A DNA stretch of 64,000 nt from Arthrobacter sp. OVS8 (GCA_028370155.1 CP116670.1:682001-746000), one strand, 5' to 3'. Shown: positions 30,263 through 39,978, numbered from the stretch's first letter. Notes: generated by a model not told the origin, from the sequence alone. Numbers and translations are program-made.

Positions 30263-31047
30263 TCACTTGAAGAGGTTGGCGATCATGAACCCCAGGGCGA
30301 CGAGGCCCAGGACGAAGATGACCCCGCGCAGGACCACCGGCGAGAGCCGGCGGCCCACTTTGGAGCCGATCACACCGCCGATCAGCGAGCTCACGGCGAT
30401 CAGCCCGACGACGGTCCAGTCGATCCGGTCGAACGCGAAGAGCAGGTAGGAGATTGCGGCGACGACGTTCACGCCGAGGACCAGGATGTTCTTCATGGCA
30501 TTGGCGTTCTGCATGGTTCCGGTCATAAAAACGCCCAGGATCCCGACCAGCAGGATGCCCTGCGCGGCGACGAAGTATCCGCCGTACACGCCGGCGAGAT
30601 ATACGAGCATCACCAGGAGGACGCCGTGGCCGCGGTCCCGGATGGCGTGCTCGGGGTTCTGTTCCCGGTTCCGGACCCACTGCTGCAGCCGGGGCTGGAA
30701 GGCCACCATCAGCAGGGCGAGCACGATCAGGGCGGGGGCGGCGTAGTGGAAGACTTCCTCGGGCAGGTGCAGCAGCAGGTAGGCGCCGGTGATGCCGCCC
30801 AGGAGCGAGGCGGGCAGCAGCTTGAGCAGCTGCTTGCCGCGTCCGGTGAGCTCCTTGCGGTAGCCCCACGCGCCGGTGGCGTTCCCGGCCACGAGGCCCA
30901 TCGCGTTGCTGATGGACGCGGTGACGGGTGCGTAGCCAAGGGCGATCAGCACCGGGAAGGTCACCAGGGTGCCGGAACCGACAACGCTGTTGATGGTGCC
31001 GCCCACAGCCCGGCAAAGAAAATGAAGACGCTACTGAGGAACTCCAC
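30263..31047 (-). CDS. Sulfite/organosulfonate exporter TauE/SafE family membrane protein
   Basis: About 262 residues with one missing base near 31010. The reading begins VEFLSSVFIFFAGLWAGTIN and has about eight membrane helices, including the two family repeats GTLVTFPVLIALGYAPVTAS and GVYGGYFVAAQGILLVGILG. TauE/SafE (DUF81) proteins are predicted exporters of sulfite, sulfonates or related anions. The GTG at 31047 is chosen because the hydrophobic N-terminal helix starts there. It follows the ABC ATPase gene after 18 bp, so it may be cotranscribed with it. Confidence 0.83.
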
Positions 31048-31065
31048 GCGCGGTCAGCGGCCCGC

Positions 31066-31849
31066 TCAGCGGCGGGCGGTGGCCGTGTACCGGCCGGCGG
31101 TGACACTGACGTCCAGCGGAAGCCCGAAAGTCTCGCTCAGGTTCTCCGCAGTGAGGACGCCTTCGATCGGGCCCTGGGCCACCACACCGCCGTCGCGCAG
31201 CAGCATGGCGTGCGTGAAACCGGGCGGAACCTCTTCGAGGTGGTGGGTGACCAGGACGATCGCCGGGGCGGCCTCGTCTCGGGCCAGTTCACTGAGCCGG
31301 TAGACGAGGTCCTCGCGGCCGGCCAGGTCCAGTCCGGCGGCGGGTTCGTCGAGGAGCAGCAGTTCAGGGTCGGTCATCAGGGCGCGGGCGATCTGCACGC
31401 GTTTGCGCTCACCCTCGGAGAGCGAGGCGAAGGGCCGGTTGAGCAGCGGGCCCATGCCCCACTCATTCAGCAGGGAGAAGGCACGGCGTTCGTCGTCCTT
31501 TTCGTACCCCTCCCGCCAGCGTCCGGTGACCCCGTAGGCCGCCGTCACGACGACGTTGAGGACCTTCTCGTGTTCCGGGATCTGGTTGGCCAGGGCTGCC
31601 GAGGACAGGCCGATCCGGGGCCGGAGTTCGAACACGTCGACGGCGCCGAGGATCTCCTCGAGGATGCCGCCATCCCGGTGGTGGGGTGGAGCCGCGCAGC
31701 GGCAATCTGCAGCAGAGTGGTCTTGCCGGCGCCGTTGGGGCCCAGGATCACCCAACGCTCGCCTTCCCGGACCTGCCAGTCGACCTTGTCCAGGAGGGTT
31801 TTGCCCCACGCACAACGCTGACGGCGGCCAATTCAAGAACATCACTCAT
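31066..31849 (-). CDS. ABC transporter ATP-binding protein (soluble, ABC-type)
   Basis: About 261 residues with two missing bases (near 31805 and 31683). Motifs: VILGPNGAGKTTLLQIAAAR (Walker A), FASLSEGERKRVQIARAL (signature), LLLLDEPAAGLDLAGRED (Walker B) and VTHHLEEVPPGF (H-loop). No membrane partner gene is adjacent apart from the TauE-like exporter, so the transporter is incomplete here. Similar stand-alone ATPases in actinobacteria sit next to serB, as here. N-terminus MSDVLELAAVSVV from the ATG at 31849. Substrate unknown. Confidence 0.85.
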
Positions 31850-32004
31850 AGGAGTAGACACTAGGACATAAAAGCGGGCGACTGATAACCGGAACGCCGT
31901 GCCCGCGCCGGGTGCTGGTCCGGCGCCCGCGGCCGGGCCGCCGGGGCGTCACCGGAGCGCAACGAATTCGGGTCCCGATCCGCCCGATCGCTAGGATTGC
32001 AGCC

Positions 32005-32922
32005 ATGACCCTCAACGTGACCGCAGTGAGCTATGCCCCGAAACTGACCCTTCCCGAGGTGCAGCGGCTCCGGTCGCTGCTCACCGCGGCGGGACTGACG
32101 CTCGACGCCGAAACGCGCACCGGCGACTCCCGCTACGAGGTCTACACGGCGGACGGCAGCGTTGACCCGGCCGCCGGCGCGGAAGACGGAGAGGCCGCAC
32201 TGGCAGCTCTCGCCGGACTCCGCGGCGCGGCGACGGAAAACCTGCCCGCCGGAGTGGACACGGCGATTGTCCCCGCCTCGCTCCGGAATGCGCAGCGGAA
32301 GTTCCTCATCATGGATGTGGATTCCACCCTGATCCAGCAGGAAGTGATCGAACTTCTGGCCGCGTACGCCGGCAAGCGTGAAGAAGTGACGGCCGTGACG
32401 GAGGCCGCGATGCGCGGCGAGCTGGATTTCGCCCAGAGCCTGCACGCGAGGGTGGCCGTACTCGCCGGGCTGCCCGCCGACGTCGTCGATTCCGTCCGTG
32501 CCGAAGTGAAGCTGAGCCTCGGCGCGGCGGAACTCGTGGCCGCTTTCCAGGCCGCGGGCCACGTGGTGGCCGTGGTCTCCGGCGGCTTCAACCAGATCCT
32601 GCAGCCGATTGCCGAGGGACTGGGACTCGACTACTGGGTGGCCAATGAACTCGAAATCGCCGACGGCGCCCTGACCGGGAAAGTGATCGGCGAGGTGATT
32701 GACCGTGCCGCGAAGGAGAAATACCTGCGCGAATGGGCCGCCAGGGAAAACATCCCGATGGCCCACACGATTGCCGTGGGCGACGGCGCCAACGACCTGG
32801 ACATGCTCGGTGCCGCGGGGATCGGCGTGGCGTTCAACGCGAAGCCGGCGGTCCGCGCGGTGGCGGACGCCGCCGTGAACCTGCCGTACCTCGACGTCGT
32901 ACGGCACATCGCCGGCGTCTAA
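32005..32922 (+). CDS. serB: Phosphoserine phosphatase
   Basis: Intact, 305 residues. It has an N-terminal ACT-like region of about 90 residues (LTLPEVQRLRSLLTAAGLTL) and a HAD phosphatase domain with KFLIMDVDSTLIQQEVIELL (DVDST at 104-108, nucleophile D104), VVAVVSGGFNQIL (motif II Ser) and IAVGDGANDLDMLGAAGIGV (motif IV). It performs the last step of serine biosynthesis, O-phosphoserine to serine. ATG at 32005 gives the standard N-terminus. A strong 15-bp hairpin follows and separates it from the convergent SDR gene. Confidence 0.95.
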   Translation: MTLNVTAVSYAPKLTLPEVQRLRSLLTAAGLTLDAETRTGDSRYEVYTADGSVDPAAGAEDGEAALAALAGLRGAATENLPAGVDTAIVPASLRNAQRKFLIMDVDSTLIQQEVIELLAAYAGKREEVTAVTEAAMRGELDFAQSLHARVAVLAGLPADVVDSVRAEVKLSLGAAELVAAFQAAGHVVAVVSGGFNQILQPIAEGLGLDYWVANELEIADGALTGKVIGEVIDRAAKEKYLREWAARENIPMAHTIAVGDGANDLDMLGAAGIGVAFNAKPAVRAVADAAVNLPYLDVVRHIAGV

Positions 32923-32953
32923 TGGTCAATGACCATGAGCGGTCACTGAACAG

Positions 32954-32989
32954 TAAGGAAGGCCGGGGCTGTTGCCCCGGCCTTCCTTA
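32954..32989. terminator. Bidirectional terminator after serB
   Basis: TAAGGAAGGCCGGGG (32954-32968) and CCCCGGCCTTCCTTA (32975-32989) form a perfect 15-bp stem with loop CTGTTG, between convergent serB and the SDR gene. Confidence 0.92.
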
Positions 32990-33031
32990 GTGCCGCGTGA
33001 TAGTCGCGTGTTCCGACTACACGGCCGGTCC

Positions 33032-33784
33032 TTAGTTGTTGCTCTTGTCGAAGTAGTCGGACCCGCCGACGTACTCGGTGTGGCCGGACTCGACGTCGGC
33101 GGTGACCATCTTGGCGACCTCGGCGGCGAACTCCGTGACCGAGTACAGCTTGCCGGCCTCGGCGCGGCGGGCTTCGATGGCGCCCGGGTTGGAGCGGTCC
33201 AGCAGGGTGGCCGTGACGGTGCCCTCGATCATGTCGCCGGAGACGACCACCAGGGAGATGCCCTTCTCGGCCAGGTTCGGAACGAGGCCGCGGAGTGCGT
33301 CCTCGCCTGCGCGCTTGCTGCGTGCCACCGGCTCGTAGTCGGGCATGGTGGGCACGGTGTTGATGAAGTGGGCCTGGTGGCTGGTCACGAAGACCACCCG
33401 GGAGCCTTCGGGCATCAGCGGCACGGCGGCGTTGAGCATGTTCACCTGGGCGTCGCGGTTGAGCTTGAGGGCGTAGCCCTCCTCCATGCCGGATTCCATG
33501 CCCCCGGAGGCGTTGAGGACCAGGACGTCGAGCGATCCGAAGTTCTCCATCGCGGCGGTGGCCAGGGCCTGAACGCCCTCCTGGGTGGTGAGGTCAGCGC
33601 CCACGGCAGCGGCACGGCCGCCGGCTGCCTCGATCTCGGCAACCACCTTGTTGGCACGCGGGGCCTTTTGGCGGTAATTCACGACGACGGCGGCGCCCTC
33701 GCCGGCGAGGATCTTGGCCACTTCAGCGCCGATGCCGCGCGATGAACCGGTCACGATTGCGGTCTTTTTCTCCAGCAGTCCCAT
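33032..33784 (-). CDS. SDR-family oxidoreductase
   Basis: Intact, 250 residues. The nucleotide loop is KKTAIVTGSSRGIGAEVAKI (TGxxxGxG). NNAG is replaced by VLNASGGMESGM. The catalytic region reads FVTSHQAHFINTVPTMPDYE followed by PVARSKRAGEDALR, so the nearest Tyr-Lys pair has six residues between them instead of the usual three (YxxxK). A Ser (FVTSHQ) is present. The protein probably binds NAD(P)(H), but the active-site geometry is not standard. ATG at 33784 has AAGGAG at good spacing; a longer reading is not supported. Substrate unknown. Confidence 0.83.
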   Translation of the reverse strand: MGLLEKKTAIVTGSSRGIGAEVAKILAGEGAAVVVNYRQKAPRANKVVAEIEAAGGRAAAVGADLTTQEGVQALATAAMENFGSLDVLVLNASGGMESGMEEGYALKLNRDAQVNMLNAAVPLMPEGSRVVFVTSHQAHFINTVPTMPDYEPVARSKRAGEDALRGLVPNLAEKGISLVVVSGDMIEGTVTATLLDRSNPGAIEARRAEAGKLYSVTEFAAEVAKMVTADVESGHTEYVGGSDYFDKSNN

Positions 33785-33934
33785 ACGAGCTCCTTTGTTC
33801 CAAACGTCCAAAAACGGTGGGTCTGCAGTCCATCATGCCAGCGGCGCCGGCCATTTCGGTTGTTCGGGTCCCACAAAGAAGCTGCTGCAGCCTAGTTTCG
33901 GCGCCGCCCGCGGGCGTAGGCTCGCGGGCATGAC

Positions 33935-34341
33935 ATGGCCGAGTCCGCGGCAGCGGGAGGCCCCGTGCCCCGGGGCCTGAGCGAGGAATCGACGCCGGAA
34001 GAGGTGTTCAGCGGCTCGCCGCGCGGCCTCGAGCTGTTCCGCGCCGTTGAACAACTGCTGGCCACGCCAACGCCGGCCGCAATCCGGGCAACAAAAAGCC
34101 AGGTGGCATTCCGGGCGCAACGAGGCTTCGCCTATCTGTGGTGGCCCGGCCGATACGTGCGCTCCAGTGTCCCGGCCGTGCTGTCAATCGCTCTCCCGCG
34201 GCGTGTGGAATCCCCGAGGTTCAAAGAGGTCGCCCACCCCTCCCCGGAGTGTGGATGCATCACTTGGAGCTTCATGCCGTGGACGACCTCGACGGGGAGG
34301 TCCTGGACTGGCTGCGGGAGGCGAGAGCCAACGCCGGCTAA
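33935..34341 (+). CDS. DUF5655 domain protein
   Basis: About 136 residues with one missing base near 34240. After a variable N-terminus (STPEEVFSGSPRGLELFRAV) the conserved part reads RATKSQVAFRAQRGFAYLWW, PGRYVRSSVPAVLSIALPRR, PRFKEVAHPSPGVWMHHLEL and VDDLDGEVLDWLREA. This matches the DUF5655 family of small proteins of unknown function, often seen as a stand-alone domain. Its TAA (34339-34341) overlaps the TAG of the convergent hsp20 gene, so no room is left for a terminator. Confidence 0.75.
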
Positions 34342-34757
34342 GTGTGGTCGATCCTGATTTTCTTCGCCGTGGTGTCCGGAGGCGTGGCCGGGGCGGGCGC
34401 ACGGACTTCGAGGACACCGTCCTTGTAGGTGGCGGTGATGTCTTCTTCCTTGGCCCCCGGAGGCAGTGCGACGCTGCGCATAAACGAGCCGTAGCGGAAC
34501 TCGGAGCGGTACCCGTCCTTGCTCTTGTGCTCGGTCTTCTCCTCGCGCTCAGCCCGGATGTGCAGCATGCCCTCGCTCACGGAGACATCAACGTCCCGGT
34601 CCGGATCGATCCCGGGCACTTCCGCCCGCACCACCAGGGTGTCGCCGTCGTGGAACTGCTCCACCTTGATGGACGGGGACATGGTGAGGTCGCCGTCGAG
34701 GAAACGCTTGATCGGCTCCAGCACGTCCGACGGCACCCACTTGTTAAGTTCAGCCAT
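34338..34757 (-). CDS. Hsp20 / alpha-crystallin family small heat-shock protein
   Basis: Intact, 139 residues. The alpha-crystallin domain runs from about residue 28 (SPSIKVEQFHDGDTLVVRAE) to residue 125 and includes VEVS-type strands, RSEFRYGSFMRSVALPPGAK and the GVLEVRAP beta-strand motif. The C-terminal I-x-I anchor is present as KIRIDHT. It is an ATP-independent holdase chaperone. ATG at 34757 with GGGAGGA just upstream. A partly palindromic element resembling a DosR box lies about 80-100 bp upstream (34837-34856); in M. tuberculosis the Hsp20 HspX is a main DosR target. The 3' end overlaps the convergent DUF5655 gene. Confidence 0.92.
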   Translation of the reverse strand: MAELNKWVPSDVLEPIKRFLDGDLTMSPSIKVEQFHDGDTLVVRAEVPGIDPDRDVDVSVSEGMLHIRAEREEKTEHKSKDGYRSEFRYGSFMRSVALPPGAKEEDITATYKDGVLEVRAPAPATPPDTTAKKIRIDHT

Positions 34758-34836
34758 GATTGTCCTCCCGGATCCATGCCCCTGCCCGGTGCGGTGAGGG
34801 GCTGTAGCCCCATTACACACCCGGGAGCGCACAGGG

Positions 34837-34856
34837 TTAAGGGCAAAAGGTCCTAA
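34837..34856 (-). promoter_or_regulatory. DosR-like element upstream of hsp20 (candidate)
   Basis: On the hsp20 strand the 20-mer TTAGGACCTTTTGCCCTTAA agrees with 13 of 20 positions of the mycobacterial DosR consensus TTSGGGACTWWAGTCCCSAA, with outer TTA/TAA flanks conserved. It starts 80 bp upstream of the ATG. The match is imperfect, so this is a candidate only. Confidence 0.33.
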
Positions 34857-34896
34857 CGTGGCTGACCCGGCGGGCGCCGCCCGCGCCGGTCCCCGG

Positions 34897-35688
<792 letters not shown>

Positions 35689-35772
35689 TTAGCGCCCGGC
35701 AGGGCCGCGTTTGGGCGGCCCTGCCGTTGGTGAGAGAATTGAAGTAAGCCTTGGGAGCGTGATCTGACAGCC

Positions 35773-36273
35773 TTGACACTCAAAAACCAGCACGGTGTGC
35801 CTGTGCCCGGGAACCCGGACGTCCCATCCGGTGATTCCGAGGTTCACAGCATCACGGACGCCTCCGCCGCGCACTCTGAAGAAATGCGCCAGCGGATGAT
35901 CAAGTACGCCGTGGCGATGGGCATCCGCATGGTGTGCCTGATCCTGATTTTTGTGGTGGACGGCTGGCTCAAGATCCTCCCGGTCATCGGGGCGGTCTTC
36001 CTGCCCTGGTTTGCCGTCATCATTGCCAACGGCAGTGACAAGGCGGAGGTCCATGCCGACTCGCTGCTGGACTACGCGCCGCTCGCCCAGCTCGACGCGC
36101 CGGCCGCCACGGTACCGGGCGGCCCGGAGCCGGACGACCCCTCCATGACACTGCTGCAGGGCGAACTCGTCGATGACGAGGAGTCCCCGAACGAGGAGTT
36201 CCCGAACCGCGGCCCGGGTTTCGGCGCGGGAGACGCCGGGGACGACGGCGGCCAGGGGCGGGCGGCGTCGTGA
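35773..36273 (+). CDS. DUF3099 family membrane protein
   Basis: Intact, 166 residues from a TTG start at 35773. HSITDASAAHSEEMRQRMIK is the conserved DUF3099 head, then two membrane segments (AVAMGIRMVCLILIFVVDGW, VIGAVFLPWFAVIIANGS) and a long acidic, Pro/Gly-rich tail. Function unknown. The family is confined to actinobacteria as far as I know. GGAG lies about 17 bp upstream, further than usual. The stop overlaps the GTG of the next gene (GTGA at 36270-36273), so translation is coupled. Confidence 0.82.
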   Translation: MTLKNQHGVPVPGNPDVPSGDSEVHSITDASAAHSEEMRQRMIKYAVAMGIRMVCLILIFVVDGWLKILPVIGAVFLPWFAVIIANGSDKAEVHADSLLDYAPLAQLDAPAATVPGGPEPDDPSMTLLQGELVDDEESPNEEFPNRGPGFGAGDAGDDGGQGRAAS

Positions 36274-36517
36274 ACCTTTTGACCTGGCCGGGAACGGCGG
36301 GGCTGCCGGGCCGGCCGATGCCGTCTGCTCCCGCAAAGCGTGCCGGAGCGGCGCCGAATGGCAGCTGCTCTGGAACAACCCGAAGATCCACACCCCGGAA
36401 CGGCGCAAGATCTGGCTGGCCTGCGGAGAACATCGGGCCTGGCTCGAGGACTACCTGCAGACGCGCGGGCTCTGGAAGGAAACTGTGGCACTGAACCCGG
36501 CAGGCAGGGCAAGCTGA
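36270..36517 (+). CDS. Small cysteine-containing protein of unknown function
   Basis: About 82 residues with one missing base in the run near 36276. The conserved part reads AVCSRKACRSGAEWQLLWNN, PKIHTPERRKIWLACGEHRA, WLEDYLQTRGLW. The C-x4-C and CGEH positions suggest a small metal-binding fold. Similar short actinobacterial proteins are sometimes mislabelled as acetone carboxylase; I do not endorse that name. It starts inside the DUF3099 stop codon and its TGA directly abuts the SURF1 ATG, so the three genes form a tight operon, possibly connected with respiratory oxidase assembly. Confidence 0.7.
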
Positions 36518-37406
36518 ATGTACCGTTTTCTCTTTTCCAGCAAGTGGCTGGGATACCTGTTGCTTGCCGCGATTTTTGCCGCCGCCTGCGTCGGACTGGG
36601 CCGCTGGCAGATGGACCGCCGCGCCGAGACCCTCGCCGAGATCAGCCGCGTCACGTCCAACTATTCCGCGGCGCCGGTCCCCTTCGCCGAGGTCAAGGAG
36701 CAGTTCAGCTCCCTCGCGCCGGAACGCGAATGGACCCAGGTGGAACTGAAGGGCAGTTACGACGTCGCGGGGCAGCGCATTGTCCGCAACCGACCGCTCA
36801 ACGGCCAGCCCGGCTACGAGGTGGTGGTCCCGTTCCGGGTGGAAACCGGCGAGACCGTCATCATCGACCGCGGGTGGCTGCCGATCGGGAACAATAATCC
36901 TGGCCAGCCGGACACGGTACCCGCACCCCGCAGGGCACTGTGACCGTCGTCGCCCGCCTCAAACCGGCCGAGCCCGATCTTCAGCGCGGCGCCCCGGACG
37001 GGCAGCTGGCCTCCATTGACCTCACCGCCTATGCGGCCGAGCTGGGTTACCCCCTGCTGACGGGCGCGTACGGGCAGCTGGCGTCAGAGAGCCCGGCCGT
37101 GGCGGAGATGCCCTTCCCGTTCCCGAAGCCGTCCACCGAGGAGGGCACACACCTGTCCTACTCGCTGCAGTGGTTTGCCTTCGGCGTGCTGATGTTCATC
37201 GGCTTCGGGTACGCCGCCCGGCAGCAGGCCCGCAACGCCGCCATCGACGCCGAGGACGCCGAGGCGCAGGCCGGCGACGGAAGCTCGGCCGGCGGCCTGA
37301 TGCACTCCAGCGGCCCGGTGGCCCGCCGCCGCCCCGTCCCCGCAAGCGGAAGAACGCGACCGCGGAGGAAGAGGAAGACGCCATCCTGGACGCCCAGGGG
37401 TTCTGA
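36518..37406 (+). CDS. SURF1-family cytochrome oxidase assembly protein
   Basis: About 296 residues with two missing bases (near 36925 and 37335). It has the SURF1 layout: N-terminal membrane helix (YLLLAAIFAAACVGLGRWQM), the conserved GRWQMDRRAE, a periplasm-facing domain with GYEVVVPFRVETGETVIIDR and GWLPIG, and a C-terminal helix (HLSYSLQWFAFGVLMFIGFG). It helps insert heme into cytochrome aa3 oxidase. This fits the heme A and heme O synthase genes further right. A charged tail ends NATAEEEEDAILDAQGF. Confidence 0.87.
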
Positions 37407-37409
37407 GGG

Positions 37410-37885
37410 ATGGCCATCGTGGTTCCGGAGCCGGTGGCCCGGGTGAAGCGCGCCTTGACCGTTCTGGGCGCCGAGGACACCGTCACGGTGTTCGATTCGA
37501 CAGTCCCGACGGCGGCCGCCGCGGCCACCGCGCTGGGCTGCGACGTCGCCGCCATCACCAACAGCCTTGTGTTCGACCTCGACGGAGCTCCGCTGCTGAT
37601 CCTGGCCAGCGGGGCCGCCAGGGTCGATGTCCGGAAGGTCGCCGCGCAGTTGGGCACCGGCAGCATCCGCCGCGCCTCCCCGGCTTCGTCCTGGAACACA
37701 CCGGCCAGGAAGTCGGCGGCGTAGCCCCGGTGGGGCATCCGGAAAAGATCAAGACCCTGCTGGACGAGTCCCTGTCAGCCCACCCCGTGCTCTGGGCAGG
37801 AGCGGGCGACCACCACTCGATGTTCTCCATCAGCTACAAAGACCTCCAGCGCATCACCGAAGCCAAGGAAATGCCCGTCCGTTAG
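37410..37885 (+). CDS. YbaK/EbsC-family aminoacyl-tRNA deacylase
   Basis: About 158 residues with one missing base near 37680. ARVKRALTVLGAEDTVTVFD, AITNSLVFDLDGAPLLILAS and ARVDVRKVAAQLG, then GQEVGGVAPVGHPEKIKTLL, match the YbaK/ProX editing domain, including the GGxxPxGH motif. These proteins hydrolyse mischarged aminoacyl-tRNAs such as Cys-tRNA(Pro) or Ala-tRNA(Pro). ATG lies 3 bp after the SURF1 stop, so it is probably the last gene of that operon. Confidence 0.83.
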
Positions 37886-38101
37886 AAACCGCAGTGGCGA
37901 CATGACCGCCAGCGACGGCGAAAAGGTGACGTTTGCAAGAGCGCCGAACGGAGCGGTGACAAAGGCACGAGCGCAGCGGCGCGGTCGATTTGTGTAGCGT
38001 GCGTCTAAGCGAGGAACGAGCGAGCACGCGGCAAATCGGGCGCGGTGCGAAGCGGAAGGCGAGGCGCGCAACGGAAGACGAGGCGCGCCCGCCCACCCGG
38101 C
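37886..38101. other. 216-bp convergent gap with 17-bp near-direct repeat, no gene seen
   Basis: No coding signal. CGGAAGGCGAGGCGCGC (38053-38069) recurs as CGGAAGACGAGGCGCGC (38072-38088), one mismatch, 19-bp period. The rest is rich in short GAGCG/CGAAC steps. Unlike most convergent gaps in this window, no long hairpin is evident. Confidence 0.5.
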
Positions 38102-39700
38102 CTACGCCAGCGTAATCAAGTCCAGGTAGTCCGCGTTCCAAAGGTCCTCGACGCCGTCGGGCAGCAGCACCACGCGCTCCGGATTCAGCGCCTCCACGGC
38201 ACCTTCATCGTGGCTCACCAGCACCACGGCGCCGGTGTAGTTGCTCAAGGCTCCGAGGATTTCGGCGCGGCTGGCCGGGTCAAGGTTGTTGGTGGGCTCG
38301 TCGAGGAGCAGCACGTTCGCGCTCGAGGCGACGATGGTCGCCAGCGCCAGGCGGGTCTTCTCGCCGCCGGACAGCACCCCGGCGGGCTTGTCGACGTCGT
38401 CACCCGAAAACAGGAACGAGCCCAGGATGTTGCGCACTTCCGCGTCGTTCATGTCCGGGGCGGAGGAGCGCATGTTTTGCAGCACGGTCCGGTCGACGTC
38501 GAGCGTCTCGTGCTCCTGGGCGTAGTAGCCCACCTTCAGGCCGTGACCGGCGACGACTTCGCCGGTGTCCGGCTTGTCGACGCCGGCGAGCATTCGCAGC
38601 AGCGTGGTCTTGCCTGCGCCGTTGAGGCCCAGGATGACCACCTTGGAGCCGCGGTCGATCGCGAGGTCCACGTCCGTGAAGATCTCCAGCGAGCCGAAGG
38701 ACTTGCTGAGGCCGTCCGCGGTGAGCGGGGTCTTGCCGCAGGGCGACGGATCCGGGAAACGCAGGGCGGCCACGCGGTCGGTCGCCCGCACGGCTTCCAG
38801 TCCACCCAGCAGGCGCTCGGCGCGCTTGGCCATGTTCTGCGCGGCGACGGCCTTGGTGGCCTTGGCGCGCATCTTGTTGGCCTGGTCGAAGAGGACCTGG
38901 GCCTTCTTCTCCGCGTTGGCGCGCTCCCGCTTGCGGGCACGCTCATCGGTTTCGCGCTGCTGCAGGTAGCGCTTCCAGTCCATGTTGTAGAAGTCGATCT
39001 GCGCGCGGTTCGGATCCAGCAGGAAGACCTTGTTCACGGTGGCTTCGAGCAGTTCCGTGTCGTGGCTGATCACGATCAGGCCGCCCTGGTGGTTCTTCAG
39101 GAACTCGCGGAGCCAGGCGATGGAGTCGGCGTCGAGGTGGTTGGTGGGCTCATCGAGGAGCATCGTTTCGGCATCCGAATACAGGATGCGTGCCAGCTCC
39201 ACACGGCGGCGCTGGCCGCCGGACAGGGTCTTGAGGGGCTGGTTCAGCAGCCGGTCCGGGAGCGCCAGGTTGGAGCAGATCGCAGCGGCCTCGGCCTCGG
39301 CCGCGTAGCCGCCGGCGGCCAGGAACTCGGATTCAAGCCGGTCGTAGCGGTTCATCGCCTTGCGCTGGACGTCGGCGTCGTCGCTGGCCATTTCCTCGTG
39401 CGCCACGCGGAGCTTCCCGACGGCGATGTCCAGGCCGCGGGCGGACAGGATCCGGTCGCGGGCCAGCTGCTCCATGTCCGGCGTGCGCGGGTCCTGCGGC
39501 AGGTAGCCGATCTCGCCGGTGCGGGTCACCTTGCCCCCGGCCGGCAGGCCTTCGCCCGCGAGCACCCGGGTCAGTGTGGTCTTGCCTGCACCGTTACGGC
39601 CCACAAGGCCGATCTTGTCTCCCTTATCGATCCGGAAGCTCACCTGGTCCATAAGGAGGCGGGCGCCGGCGCGCAGTTCGAGATCCTGGACGGTAATCAA
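38102..39700 (-). CDS. ABC-F family ATPase (ribosome-associated)
   Basis: Intact, 532 residues with two ABC domains and no membrane helix. Domain 1: GLVGRNGAGKTTLTRVLAGE, LSGGQRRRVELARILYSDAE, MLLDEPTNHLDADSIAWLRE. Linker of about 80 charged residues (ETDERARKRERANAEKKAQV), the P-site tRNA interaction motif. Domain 2: VVILGLNGAGKTTLLRMLAG, LSGGEKTRLALATIVASS, LLLDEPTNNLDPASRAEILG. ABC-F proteins act on the ribosome in translation control or antibiotic protection; this one matches the housekeeping actinobacterial type found near respiratory and fatty-acid genes. ATG at 39700. Confidence 0.9.
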   Translation of the reverse strand: MITVQDLELRAGARLLMDQVSFRIDKGDKIGLVGRNGAGKTTLTRVLAGEGLPAGGKVTRTGEIGYLPQDPRTPDMEQLARDRILSARGLDIAVGKLRVAHEEMASDDADVQRKAMNRYDRLESEFLAAGGYAAEAEAAAICSNLALPDRLLNQPLKTLSGGQRRRVELARILYSDAETMLLDEPTNHLDADSIAWLREFLKNHQGGLIVISHDTELLEATVNKVFLLDPNRAQIDFYNMDWKRYLQQRETDERARKRERANAEKKAQVLFDQANKMRAKATKAVAAQNMAKRAERLLGGLEAVRATDRVAALRFPDPSPCGKTPLTADGLSKSFGSLEIFTDVDLAIDRGSKVVILGLNGAGKTTLLRMLAGVDKPDTGEVVAGHGLKVGYYAQEHETLDVDRTVLQNMRSSAPDMNDAEVRNILGSFLFSGDDVDKPAGVLSGGEKTRLALATIVASSANVLLLDEPTNNLDPASRAEILGALSNYTGAVVLVSHDEGAVEALNPERVVLLPDGVEDLWNADYLDLITLA

Positions 39701-39978
39701 TGCAGCTAAGGCCTTTCACAACAGGGAACGCCGCGGCACAACGGTGGTATCTGGAAAGGGCCGGGGCAGTGCGGCCGAGAGGACGGCCTCTCCAAGTCTA
39801 CCGGCCCGGCCTCCGCCCCATGACAAGAGCCCTCCGAGGTGCCGCCGGGAGCCTTTGGTGCCGCCCTCCAGCAACAGCGCCGCCGGTTAGTGGAGCACCT
39901 ACAAAAAACGCCGCCCGCCATGCTCGTAGAGTCAAAATGAGAAGCAGGTCCCCCGATACATTCGCGATAGGAACTCCC

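Noticed and set aside
38045..39709. Plus-strand open frame of about 550 codons opposite the ABC-F gene
   Set aside because: Shadow of a complete ABC-F protein; translation shows repetitive Val/Gly/His without family features.
39700..39978. BioQ/BirA operator or a riboswitch upstream of bioY
   Set aside because: No clear palindrome or biotin-operator-like sequence could be found in the 278-bp gap.
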